The notes below the pieces were generated by a model. That model worked only from the letters and a program-made list of their open reading frames with translations, was not told where the DNA came from and did not search any database. A stretch of 64,000 nucleotides of DNA from Solenopsis invicta (taxonomy: Eukaryota > Arthropoda > Insecta > Hymenoptera > Formicidae): contig NC_052666.1 in NCBI RefSeq assembly GCF_016802725.1, positions 27,743,497 to 27,807,496 of the forward strand. The letters are read 5' to 3'. Each line of letters begins with the position of its first letter. Position 1 is the first letter of the stretch. This document shows, piece after piece, positions 13,774 to 25,100 of this stretch. The translations under genes and the position numbers were made by a program.

Positions 13774-13824
13774 AGAATTCTATTTTATATAGAATTCTAT
13801 TTTATACAGAATTCTATTTTATAT
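13774..13824. repeat. Three tandem copies of a 17-bp unit
   Basis: AGAATTCTATTTTATAT is repeated three times head to tail with one substitution, directly after the palindromic element at 13535-13752. Confidence 0.9.
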
Positions 13825-14692
13825 AGAAAACATGTGGACAAACAAGATATGCGCAGTGTATCCGTGAATTATAAATGACGTATTATAAATTACAACTTAA
13901 CCTATTGTCACATCTGATCAATGACGTGACAATGTCTTGATTCCGGAAGCAACTCGCTTGTTTATTAACTGAACGTAAAAAATATCCTTGCCCATAGTAA
14001 ACTCTGTTAATAACAAAAAAAATATGCTCGTGCTGATGCATTAGAATAAATTCTTTCTAAACTAAAATGTTATTTAAGTAAATCTTAAAATGGTTTTTTA
14101 TTTAATCTAAAAAAATTTCGATATGTTACAGGATCTTTGACTAAAAATTCGTTATGCAGCATACTTAAGTATATTTTGCTCTCTTCTGATATGTCATAAC
14201 TTACGCCAAATCTTTTTTTTATGTTTACGAATTTTATTTCTGCGAGCGAAAATTGCTATAATTAGGGATGTTATTGAAACTAATGTTATTATTAAAGAAC
14301 TTTACATGATATACTTTTATTATATGTATTTATATGTATTTTTTAACAATCATATTAATTTTTTAATAACTATGTCAAAGAAACATTCGAATATTCTATA
14401 CATAATTTGATATAAAATTATAAATAAAAATCTGTCTTGAATTCTGTCGTAAATTATGGCTCGTGTCAAGTGAGCTTAAAAAAAAACTTTACGTATACGA
14501 TTTAGGACAGGTTTTTTTTTTATTTTTATTGCAGACGTAACACGTCTTAGTTTCATTTACATGCGAATCCAATTGGCACTTAAAAGTTTTTATTCAAAAT
14601 TCTGCCTCTAAATTATTTCCTTCTTCACAAGATCAAGGATTCAAGAATTCAAGATTTTAAATAAGGGTTATGTAAAAACAGAGATTCCTTTG

Positions 14693-14728
<36 letters not shown>

Positions 14729-15230
14729 AATTTTTCGCTACAACTATTTTATACACAAGGTGGCCCAATAGTTATAAGCATGCATACTTGACTAACTTTT
14801 AAAGTCGATTTTCTCGAAAACGGAATTCTGTATGAAAAACTTGTGTTCCACATTTCTTTTTATTTATCCTTTCAAGGATAATCATCTCTTTCCGTTGTAT
14901 CATGATTACTGGACTATCCTGTATGCTAATAAACTCTTCTTTCACATCCTTCATGCGGCATACATAAATTAAATAAATCTCTCTTGCATTTTAGCGATAA
15001 ATATTGAGACGTCTCTTCATGATGCAGGATTCAATTATTCCTTTCTAATTACGAGGTAAGATTTAAAATACGGAAAGCTCGACATATGGAGCAGAATCAA
15101 TCGTCGTTACAGAGAATATTCACACATTTTGCGGTTCCCTCTAAATAATATGACGCAAATATAAAAGCATTTAATTAAACGATTTAATTATCCCTCTATT
15201 TTTCGAAAGGGCAGGAGAGATTCGATATTT
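13825..15230. other. AT-rich intergenic DNA with a (CT)n run
   Basis: AT-rich DNA with a (TC)n microsatellite at about 14694-14727. No gene is visible. A stretch near 14757-14830 looks like the edge of a dispersed repeat, but I could not place it in a family. Confidence 0.5.
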
Positions 15231-16300
15231 CGCGCGCGGCTTCATTACATTACACGAAGCACCTACCATAAACGTGCCGTTAATCGTCCTCGCGCGTCGC
15301 GATGCGCGTTGTCTCTCTCTCTCTCTCCCTCCCTCCCCCTGTTCCCTCACCCTTCAGCGCAATCAAAAAGTACGCGGGCCGAAATAATGACCGTTTCATT
15401 CGAAACTCCGCGATTTTAGCTGGCGCACGTCGACGTATCGGACGGCCGCCCGACCAAGCACGCACGCACGCTCGTTCGTTCGTTCGTTCGCTCGCTCATT
15501 CGCTCACTCATACATTCACGAGCAGCGTACGCGATACGCACGACCTCGCGCACGATCTCGTTCGCACGCACGCTTCGGCTATGTGCCGGCCGTGCTCGCG
15601 TGTGGGTAACGCGCGCTTCGTGGCGCGCGTGCCGACGACGGCGAGGCCGTCTCGCTCCTCACGGCTTTCCGTCGCACGCCTCGTCGCCACCCGCGCGTCT
15701 CCCTCGCCACGCTCGCGTTTCCTCGTGCCCCGTTCCCCGCGGGAACGACCGACACGGCGCGGCGGCCCCGAGGGCTCATCGCTTCGACGAGCCGAGCGGC
15801 GGCGACGGCGGCGGCGGCACGGCGGCACGGCGGCACGGTTTGAGCTCCCACCGCCAAGCTACCCCGTTCTCGCCATCCTTGTCTCTTCTCTCCCTCTCAT
15901 TCTCTCTCGCCTACCTACCGACCACGGCTCGTCGCCTCGGCGTTTTTCGCGCTCCTCTTCCGTCACTTCACCTCCCTCCTACTCTTGCTTGCGGTCGTTT
16001 CGTCGCACACGACGTGCCGCCGTCGCTGCCGACTTTTCGCGCGCGTTGCGAGACGGGGAGATTAAAGGCCGACGCGCGCGCGAAACCCGACGATCCTTAT
16101 CGCGTGCCGCGCCGTGCGATGCGTAGAAGCGACTCGTCTTTTTTTTTCTCCTGGCCTGGTGGCATTACCAGCGTGAATCGCACGCGACTTACCATTTGCG
16201 TTGACGCGTAGATCGATATCCGCTAAATGTCAGCAGCGCATACCGCGACTAATCATCCGGCAAAAACCTGACTGTCCGTCGCACTTGAAGCAAAAATTTG
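15231..16300. other. CpG-rich block
   Basis: GC-rich DNA with (CT)n near 15310-15330, a CGTT/CGCT run near 15470-15500 and a (GGC)n-type run near 15795-15840. The open frames are Arg/Ser-rich on both strands and are not credible genes. Confidence 0.55.
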
Positions 16301-18430
16301 TACTTTTGACTATTTGATTTCGTAAATTATTACGAGTTGATTCTTAAATTATCATCGTTTTCCAATTCGATATTTTTAACAAGAGTGATTTCCTTTAGAT
16401 GACGATTTCTCTTCTACTTTATCTATTTTCGTTACTACACAAAGAAAAGTATTATTTCTACTACGAACAAAAGGGATTGCAAAATTTATGTTTTTCTTCT
16501 AATAATTAAAGGTTATCTTTAACATAGAATATTTTCTTAATAATTGTCTTAAAATATATAGTACTTGTCACAAATTTTAGAAAAACTCATTGTTGTGTAC
16601 TCAAGAAAAGGATTTATACTTTTTCGAAGAATACAAAATTGTATCGAAGAAACATTTGAACAAATAAATTTTTAGTTTTAACTTATATTATTCTTGATTA
16701 CATTATTAAATTACTAAGAATTAGGATATATGTATTTCATTTTAAATCAATTTTATATTTATAATGTACTTATGATAGATTTATGGATATATGAACTATG
16801 GATATCTGAGATATTTTAAACAAGTAATATTTAATTATATAATTCAAGCATATAGAGTAAAGGCAATGTGGAATATTTTTAAATTAATCCAATATAAATG
16901 TATATTAAAATTTTTAATTTATGTAAAAATCTTAAGAAATACGTTAACTATAACATCCAGTTAATAAAAGTCTCAAAAATTTAAATGCAACTTCAATATT
17001 AACAAAAAAGTAAATAGAATGAAAACGAAAGAGGTTAAAAAATGGGATATGGAATATGGAATTTGAGTCCAATTTCAAGGGCAATAATGAATAAAGTGTA
17101 AGTTTGTTTATTTATGTAAATTGATCAAAATACATTTAACATAACTGATTCATATCTTTACTGTACAATAAACACATAAAAAAATAACATTGCACATAGA
17201 AATTAAAATACATAAAATTAAATCTTAAATCATTAAATTATTATGTAAAATAAACATTTCCACCTAAAATAAATATTAACGTTTATATATTTGTACTTGA
17301 GCAATCTAAAGTGATAGGTTATATAAAATGAAAACGACGTTGCATATTAAAAATAAATTTAAAATATAGAAAAGTTATAAGATATAATTATATCATTTAT
17401 AAAAAATAAAAAACGTAATTTATAAATGTTAATATATATTTCATACATTCTCTTGAAGTATTTTCTGTTACCTGCACATTTCAATATTACAAATTTTTCT
17501 CGTGTCAATAAAGAAATTAAAGATCACAATTAAATAGCGTAACATTATTCATATAGCATTATTGGAAGAAAGCGACTATCTATAAAAACACTACAGAGAA
17601 TTTACTTGGAGTTTGCGGGAACGTGATTACGACAATAAAATGATATCTCTAGAAGCAATAAAAATAAATAAGTACTTATATCGAAGAAATTGTCATACAA
17701 GACTCGCTGTTTATTATAGCATAACATTATTGTTTCACAACTTTCAGTGATTGGCACCTGCATGCAGTGTTTTTTTTTTCTTTTAATAAACCCCTATTTT
17801 AATAGTAGTCTATTCCATATTATCTGCTTTTATCTTATTTTCCTCTGTGTACTCAAACATTTATATTAAGTAAATATTACTTGTTTCGAGTAAACAATGA
17901 GTGTATTTTTATACTACTAACAAAAAATATTGGTAATGTGCAACAATACAATCGTAGACCTCTTTTCGCCTAACTAAATGGGGGGGAGGAAAGACTACGC
18001 TTTGCATGTAAAGTCGAAAACGCATGTGAAACAGTACTAAGATAGGTCTTGTTCCACGTGGAAAGTCGGAAACCTATTATAACTTTCACAATTTTTATGA
18101 TTATAATTTTTTAACAAATAACGAGCAACGGTTAAAATGTCTTAGAGATCACTCAGGGGTATGATTTTGACAACACGTATCACACAAAGTCATCGGAGCT
18201 GCTTCTTTTAAAGTGAATAATTACCAAAATGTTTTTTGGAAAGCTATTACTTAAAAGAAGAAAGTTAAAAATTGAGCAATCGCTTTTCTTAGTAGGAGAA
18301 TGATAGTTTTTTATGTGCATTTTTGCATATATTAAACTTTTGTATCATGTAATTTGTAAACATGTATACTCGTATGTTGTATTTTTGTTAGCTAAATGTA
18401 CGAATATCGGAACTTTTTTATCAGCTAACG
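16301..18430. other. AT-rich intergenic DNA
   Basis: More than 2 kb of AT-rich DNA without any open frame of note. The one distinctive site is the 12-bp E-box palindrome at 18052-18063. Confidence 0.6.
18052..18063. promoter_or_regulatory. 12-bp palindrome centred on E-box CACGTG
   Basis: TTCCACGTGGAA is a perfect 12-bp palindrome about 3.9 kb upstream of the Hes start codon. The same 12-mer, followed by a similar NGTCGG, recurs at 28911-28922 inside Hes intron 1. CACGTG is a class of site bound by bHLH factors, including Hes-type repressors (family knowledge). Binding here is inference. Confidence 0.35.
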
Positions 18431-19222
18431 CGATCAACTGCGTATATCTCTCGGAGATTCGCGTAGACAACTAAAAAAGAGGAGACGGCTATCTTTCGCA
18501 CGGTATCCATCTCCGTGAACATAAACGCATTTAGTCGGCGCTCACCGCGCGCGGCGAGTTTTAATTCTCATTTACCCCGAAACCGGAGAGGCGGGGGCGC
18601 AGTCGAACCAGCATCGATTTAAAAAAAAAGGAAGAGAGAGAGAGAGAGAGAGAGAGTGGAGAAAAAGATCCACTGATATCCAAATCGGTTCCTGCTTCGA
18701 CGCCGCTTCACGGTGGCTAGGCAATAAAACGGCCCTGAGAGAGACGAAGGCACGACGTGGCGCGCGACGAGGACGCGGCCGCAAGCGAGCGAGCGAGCGT
18801 GCGTGAGAGAGGAGGATGGGAATAGGAGACGACCGCACGTAGCCGCAGGCAAGGGCGCGCGTGAGCAGGCAAGCGAGCCTTCCGACCGATTCTCCGCCGC
18901 TATGCCGCGCCGCGCCACGCTGTGCCGTGCCGAACCTCGTCTCGCCTCGCTTCGCCTCGCCTTGCCACGCTGCGCTGCGCCGCGCCGCATCGTGCCGCGC
19001 CGTGCCACGCCGAACGGCAAGCCATCCGTGCTCCAGTATCCCCCGCCCCACGCACGACCAACCACGACGCGAGTCCCCCTCTTTCGTCTCCCGCCGTCGC
19101 CCCCTGTAGCCGACGCGCGGCCTCGGCGCGCCAAGTTCAGCCGCGTACAGCCGCCAGCTACCGCCAGTGTTGATAGACGGGCCGGGTTTTCTCGCGCATG
19201 CGCGACGGTAGAGCAGGGAAAA
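18431..19222. other. CpG-rich block with (GA)n and degenerate pentamer tract
   Basis: The block contains (GA)n at about 18634-18655 and a strand-asymmetric tract at about 18900-19015 built from 5-bp units such as CGCCG, TGCCG, CGCTG and CACGC. The open frames across it (Arg/Ala/Pro-rich) follow from the repeats. Confidence 0.6.
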
Positions 19223-20280
19223 CAGTGATGTAGCTATGTGGCAGAAATGGGCGCATAAGTCTTAGCGGGCTCGTCATAGAATAGGCTAAATTAAAGGAAG
19301 TATATATTATATTATTTTATTATGGATTTATAAATGAAAAAGAAGCAATAAAAAAACGTAGGATTATAGTTCAATTGTCATAGCTAAATGAAAATGTTTT
19401 TAAAGGATGGTTAGCTCCTCACCATCAAAAAATTAAAGTCTTACGCACTGCATACAATAAGACCATTAAAGTTATAAAACAGATTTGATTCAATACTCAC
19501 AGACGGCCAAACATATTAAAAATGTAAATTTAGATAAAAAAAATTGATAATATAGATAATGTTAATAATGAATTAACGGAAAATAAATTGTCTTATAAGG
19601 ATGAAGTAAAACAAGCCAAATTAAATTAACAGCATATTTTGTTGATCACAATACCCCTGTTTGTTTTATAGATCACTTAGATCACTATAGATCACTTAAT
19701 TCCATTGAAGGATATTTGCACAGAACCTAAAATTGTACAAGATCTTAAAATGGGCTAAATTAAATATAAAAGAATTGTTACAGATATAATAGCTAAATGT
19801 GAAATCGAAAAAATTGTTGATTATTTACAATGTTACAAATTTTCCATTTTAATTAAAAGTACAAATATTTCTGATACAAAATTCAAGTGTCTTCTTGTTA
19901 AATATATTTGTCTTAAAACTAAAAAAGTTGTGACATAATTATTAAAATTAGTATCCTGAGACGCTAAACATTGTTTCGTGAGTAAACTTTTCCAAATTTT
20001 TAAAAATCTTTAGAAGAAAAAAAATCCAATTAAAAATATTGGCATGTGGAAATGCATCAGTTATGATCGGATGCATTCATAAAATTTAGAAAAAATATAT
20101 GTGGGACCAGGTTGTGAGACTTTTTTAGAATTATTATCTTCGAAATCTAAACGAGAAATTAAAGTAGCTTGTTTAAATTTTTACAAAAAGGCAGTTCAAA
20201 AAATACTTAAATGCACTAATTATGAAATTGATCCTAGACATTTACAACTGTATAATGTACAAAATTTATACGAAAATTAA
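19223..20280 (+). pseudogene. Decayed hAT-type transposase (DUF4371-like)
   Basis: A sequence starting CAGTGATGTAGCT at 19223 resembles a hAT terminal repeat. From about 19,590 to the TAA at 20,280, plus-strand reading fragments in shifting frames resemble the transposase of ZBED/DUF4371-type hAT elements: AYFVDHNTPVCFIDHL, then DICTEPKIVQDLKMG, then AKCEIEKIVDYLQCYKFSIL, and a C-terminal EIDPRHLQLYNVQNLYEN. Several stops and frameshifts break it. Where relatives usually have an acidic DEST-type motif after FSILI (family knowledge from memory), this copy reads KSTNISD, so a catalytic aspartate appears to be gone. I found no matching right terminal repeat, so the element is truncated or its 3' end is eroded. 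Confidence 0.7.
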
Positions 20281-20860
20281 AATAAATCTGACAAGTTTTA
20301 ACAATTTTACTTTTATTGTTTATTATTTTGCATAGAGTCACAAATCTAACCAGTATTTTTAATGCATGCTTGTTTTTATTATTATAAATTTTATTTGCAG
20401 AGTTTAATTTTAAGTTGATTATTTAAATATTTTTTCTTAATTATTTATTTTTATTTTTTATTTATATTTATACAATTTTATTTTAGTTTTTAAACGGTTG
20501 CGTTTAAAAAAGTGCTCCTTTTATTTTAGTTCTTAAACGATTGTTTAAAAGTGCACATTTTGTTTGACTTTCTTTTTATTAACCTTTTAAACTTAATAGG
20601 CTCGTCTGAATGCCTGAGGAGGAGTTTTAAATAAGGGGTAGGCAATGAATAGAATATTTTGCAATGTACCTCTATTGAATTTTACACCTCCTGAAGTACG
20701 AGCTTCAGGGTGTCTTGTCCTTCTTGAGGATCGGAGTCATTGCCTTTTTGGTATAAATTCGTAAAAATGTTATATTTTATACATTTTACACACGTATATG
20801 ATGTGTAAATATCATCAAAAACCTTTTTTTTGTCAAAAAAATTTGTATGGGCTTTTGAAG
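20281..20860. other. AT-rich tail of the hAT fossil region
   Basis: AT-rich DNA following the transposase remnant. It contains related motifs (GTTTAAAAAAGTGC and GTTTAAAAGTGCAC, about 20,505-20,555) that may belong to the same element. No gene is seen. Confidence 0.4.
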
Positions 20861-21902
20861 ATCTCCCTTTTTACTACCTTTAACGAATACTTTCCTGAAG
20901 CCTCAATGGACGCGCATGCGCGAGAAAACCCGTCTATATTAGCACTGGCTACCGCTCGCCGCCTCACAGTCCGTCACCGTCGCTCGTCGTGTGAACACAC
21001 GCGGACGTCTTTACAGTCAGACTGCACGCGCTGCGTGTTTTTGTCGTCGTATCGTTGACACAGTGACGGATCGAGATCAGCCTCTGCGTTGCACGTTGCA
21101 TGCACGAGGGTAGATTTCTCCACATTGCATTCGTTGTCAGGTTTTGCGCTCATCTTAAATCGGCGTTTTAGGAAATTAATGTAAAAAAATTTTGGTGTAC
21201 AGCGGAAAAGGACCACAGGAAGATTAAGCGATCGAGACGGTTGCAATCTTCACTTGACAGAGGCGCTCATCAGCGCGCGCTGTCAAAGATTCAGTGAAAG
21301 CGGGACGTTGAACGTTATAACGTCATTTGTGCGAGAACTTGTGTAAATGAGTGTGCTCTTCGATTTCTTATCGATTACTTCCTTTTGCACTTTGTGAGAC
21401 AGTTTCCGAAACGGACAAGGAGTTGGACGAGAATCATCGAAGAACGGGCGTGCTATCGCGGCCGTTTCGCTCCGCGAGTGACAAGTGGTCGGCGACGCGT
21501 GGTTAACCACGTGGCGCGGTGTGTGCGCCGGTGTAGGTAGCCGCCTGGGGTGGCGTGAACTTTCGCGGGATTCTCTTTCCCTTCCGGGCGCGTGTGTGCG
21601 ATGAACAATCGATGCACACGACGGACAAGTGACAGATAGTTATTGTCGTCGGTCGTTGGTCATTTACGAGCGAGCGAACAAGCGAACGGACGGACGCTTT
21701 GCGGTATCGTCAAACGTTTCGCTCCAGCTGAGAAAGTTGACGATCGACCTTCGCTCATTGGTTTCTCACTCTCGAGACACTCGAGGGCATGGTGCAACAG
21801 TGATTAGTACGCCGTATATCATCGCCGGTGCCAACAGCAGTCGCAAGGGTTAGCGGGGTCCGGTGGTGGTAGTCTGGTCTTGCCGTCGCAGGCCGCCGCG
21901 AG
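20861..21902 (+). promoter_or_regulatory. Putative promoter and 5' UTR region of the Hes gene
   Basis: A GC-rich, CpG-rich stretch directly upstream of exon 1. No TATA box stands out. TCAGT/TCAGAC initiator-like sequences occur at about 21,016 and 21,290, and a CCACGTGG palindrome lies at 21,507-21,514. The transcription start cannot be fixed from sequence alone. The open frames here (60-90 residues) resemble no protein. Confidence 0.45.
21507..21514. promoter_or_regulatory. CCACGTGG E-box near the putative Hes promoter
   Basis: An 8-bp palindrome containing CACGTG, about 470 bp upstream of the Hes start codon. Hes repressors commonly autoregulate through such sites (family knowledge). Use of this one is inference. 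Confidence 0.35.
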
Positions 21903-21983
21903 ATGCTGAGAGCCTCAGCCGTTCAGTCCAACCAATCAAGTAGGGTGCTGCGATCTGTGCCGAGGGCCGTTGCGGCCTGCTAA
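21903..21983 (+). CDS. Upstream ORF of 26 codons
   Basis: ATG at 21903 opens a 26-codon frame that ends with TAA at 21981-21983. One base separates that stop from the ATG of the Hes coding sequence at 21985 (TAAGATG). The peptide (starting MLRASAVQSNQ) resembles nothing I know. The uORF is in a different frame from the main CDS, and the main frame itself has a stop at 21907-21909. If the transcript begins upstream of 21903, translation of Hes would need leaky scanning or termination-reinitiation. It may be a translational control element rather than a gene for a functional peptide. Confidence 0.45.
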   Translation: MLRASAVQSNQSSRVLRSVPRAVAAC

Positions 21984-21984
21984 G

Positions 21985-22155
21985 ATGACCGCGCGTCTAC
22001 ACTCGCTGAGGCACCAGGAGAAGAAATCAGCCGGCAGCAGCCACAGGCAGCACCACCACCACCAGCATCAACAGGCCGTGCATCAGGGTCCGAGCCCGGC
22101 ACCGAGCCCTAGCCCAAGCCTCAGCCCGAGCCCGAAACATTCGGACGGACGAAGA
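21985..22155 (+). CDS. Hes gene exon 1 (residues 1-57)
   Basis: The start is the first in-frame ATG after an upstream in-frame stop at 21907. The exon encodes a low-complexity N-terminus: a His/Gln cluster (about residues 20-33), a Pro-Ser repeat (about 35-50) and the first arginines of the basic region (R56-R57). It ends at a strong GTGAGT donor. Unspliced reading would stop after eight further codons. Confidence 0.88.
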
Positions 22156-25100
22156 GTGAGTATAAGTAGTAGCCTGTGCTTCTGACGAGCACACCGAAAA
22201 GTTTCGATTTAGAAGCTAATCTAGGACGAAGGAAGGATTTTTTCCGTTTAAGAGAGAGGATGTTAGTTGTATTCATATGTAAGCTCTTCGATATCAACGA
22301 CACATTAACGCTGATAAAATGTTAATCAGGGAAAATGTAGGGGATGCGTGTGAGAGCGGAGTTTCGAATAGAAATTGCAGCGCAAGCGCGAACGTGCGAA
22401 TAATTTAATCAGAGGTTTTAAGAATAAAAGAGGATGAAAAGAGATGAGTCGATCGCGTGGAGGATGACGCGACGTACTCACCCCGTGCTGCAACGCAGCG
22501 CACGCGACCACGCGTCAGAACGCAGCTCTCACCCTACTTCCTGCGCGCTTAATCCGCGATCGTAAGTCCGCTGGTGTGACGTGAACTCGATACTGGACAC
22601 GTGCGTCGTTCACACAACCGCTCGTCGTCGTCGTTCAATCCCTACGTGAGAATTCGCTGATTTGTCAGTCGAGCCTTCGAGTATACGGAAAGCGTGATAC
22701 CCGCGTTAAGCACGAAATTTATTGCTCCGAAAAAAATGTGCTGATAAAAACATAAAATTTTTCTTAATGGAAAATTAACCGTCGTTTCTTTTTCTCTACT
22801 GCAATACATTTCTCTCGAAATCAATTGTAATTTTAATTACCAAGCTTACATACGTGTCAAAATATTCAAAATACTTTTTGCTTTGTCTGGGATATAAAAT
22901 TTTACTTTTTATCTGTATTCTCGGAACTTGATAGTTAATAAGAGATGCCTACACGTAAAGGACAGTTTTGCTGAAATACAGATCTGAAAGTAACCATGCT
23001 GAAGTATTAAAAAATTTATATTGGACGGTTTAAGCTGATTACTGAATGTCAAAATATTTTGTAGCAGTATCATCATTTCTAAATGATGTCTTGCATAATT
23101 ATTTTGCGATGTGTATCTAGCAAAATTTTTAGATACTACAATAAAATTGTTCTTTCCGTGCAATTATATTTAATACAACATTGTTTTTATAGCACCAATA
23201 TTCGATATAACGCCGAAATTATTTTTATATTATAATTCGAAATCACTAATTATATTTCCAAGATTTGACTTTACATCGAATTGAAAGAATGCAAAGGTAG
23301 AGATAAAGTTGCGATCTTGGCAGATCATAAGTCGCGGCGTTCAGCGTGACTTTAGGAAAAGTTTGTGATTAAACGCTCGCTGCAAAAAAGGGGCGACAGC
23401 CGCTCGCCGTTACTTTCAACCCTGTATCTTCTCTCTAATCTCCGCGAACTGGGTCAGTTTCGCAACAACAGATGGCAGATTCCGCGAGATCGCGGATTTC
23501 GAACCGACCTTCGTCCATTTCCGGATCGTAAAAAAAAGCGAAACAAAAAAACGACGCGCGACAGCGGTGGCGATAGATACGAGGCATAAAACGGATATCG
23601 TTCTCCACGTGGACGCGCCGTTAAAATCGCAGCGAAACGCGGTACACACACGAACCGTTGAGCCATTAATCGCGTGAGATACGCGTGCCAACGCGGGCGC
23701 GAGATTAAAATATATCGTCAGGAAAGATAAACTATCAATACTTCGTTTTTTTTTTTAGAACAGATCGCGTATCGTCGTCGTATTTAATAGACACAATTCT
23801 CTATGTAATATTATCTACGCCGAGGGGACGAATCTAAAAGAGACAGTGTTCCATCGATTCGTCTCGAATTCCCATTATACGGCGAAATTGTAATCGTATG
23901 TTACTCGGAGCGCGTGTCACATGTATTTCCTTACTTCTCCTTGCCGTGCGGCAAAACGCAGCGGGTCGCAAGGGCACATCGCGGCACGAACAGTGCGTGT
24001 CAGAGCCTTGTGACGCCAATTTGCAGTAATTGGACGTATTTACGAGCGGTTATCATACAGATCGTCCGGACGCCCCCGCCCGCGTGGTCGTCGGCGTCGT
24101 TCAAAAAGCCGTAATTCGGTTTAGCCAGTTAATTCGCCGGTTTAAAACGTGCAGGCATCACGCGTGATCTAAAGACTACGCTTCTAAGACGAACTCGCAC
24201 GTCTAGAATTTTTCATCTGTAACGACGTAACATTCAGATAATTTAATACTTACGCTCTTTATAAAAAAAAAACAAAAAATTGAACGAAAAAGAAATATAT
24301 ATGTATGTTCACCAAAAAAGAAGTTCTTTGTTAAAAATAATCGAGGATTAACGCGGCCTCGCGTGTCGCGCCGAGACACGCTTGCTCCGCGAAATTCCGA
24401 GTACCGAGAGTACTCGCGCGTGATGCCGCGGTGCACGCGTGCGTCAAATGCGGCTAGGTGCCCTTTTAAGGTGATCCACGTTGCGTGTGAGAGTACGTTC
24501 GCTCGAGCGCGCCTCGAGCGGCGGCACGGTCTCCTATTAGGAAAGTTTCCGCGGTGACGAAAGGGCGTAACTTCGTGCCACTCGTCTTTATTAGCGTAGT
24601 GGATTCGCGGCGGAAGACACGCGCGGAAGACACGCGCGTCGCGAATACGTACTTGACACCGCGAGAATTTCAAGTGCGAAATTTTCGCAATCTGAAAAAA
24701 TTCTGAATCCATCTGTTTCGAACAGAAAACATTTTAATAAAAAAAAACGAGTCGCATAAATTTCTTTCTTTCTACAGCGTCTTAGGATATCCTCTCAAGC
24801 GCTACAACAACGCGCATACAAATTAAACGAACAAAAAGAATTAATTATAAGATTGAAACTAAATGCTAACATATTAAAAAGTGCCAGTACAAAAAATAGA
24901 AGAAAGAATAATAAAATATAAAATAAAAAAAACAAAAGAAAATACAAATACATGCAAGTATTAGAAACAAATGTAGATCGAAGAGAATGAAAATTGCAAG
25001 TAAAGAGAAAAAAGTGATAATGATGACGAGTACAAATACGTATAGATCGGCGATCAATGATATTTATGTTACTCTTACAGGTAGATTTTTATATTAATTT

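Noticed and set aside
14757..14850. Apparent edge of a dispersed repeat (AAGGTGGCCCAATAG...)
   Set aside because: It resembles repeat termini seen in insect genomes, but I could not find a partner end or coding remnant in the window.
15302..16211. 274- and 203-residue plus-strand frames
   Set aside because: Arg/Ser/Pro-rich, overlapping each other in different frames, with no domain or start context. They are composition effects.
18572..19228. Frames of 140-170 residues across the pentamer tract
   Set aside because: The peptides repeat Ala-Arg-Arg-type units that mirror the 5-bp repeat. No gene-like properties.
22328..22336. AGGGAAAA as the right-hand target duplication of the hAT fossil
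   Set aside because: The matching 8-mer lies beyond Hes exon 1 and is not preceded by an inverted CACTG end, so it is coincidence.
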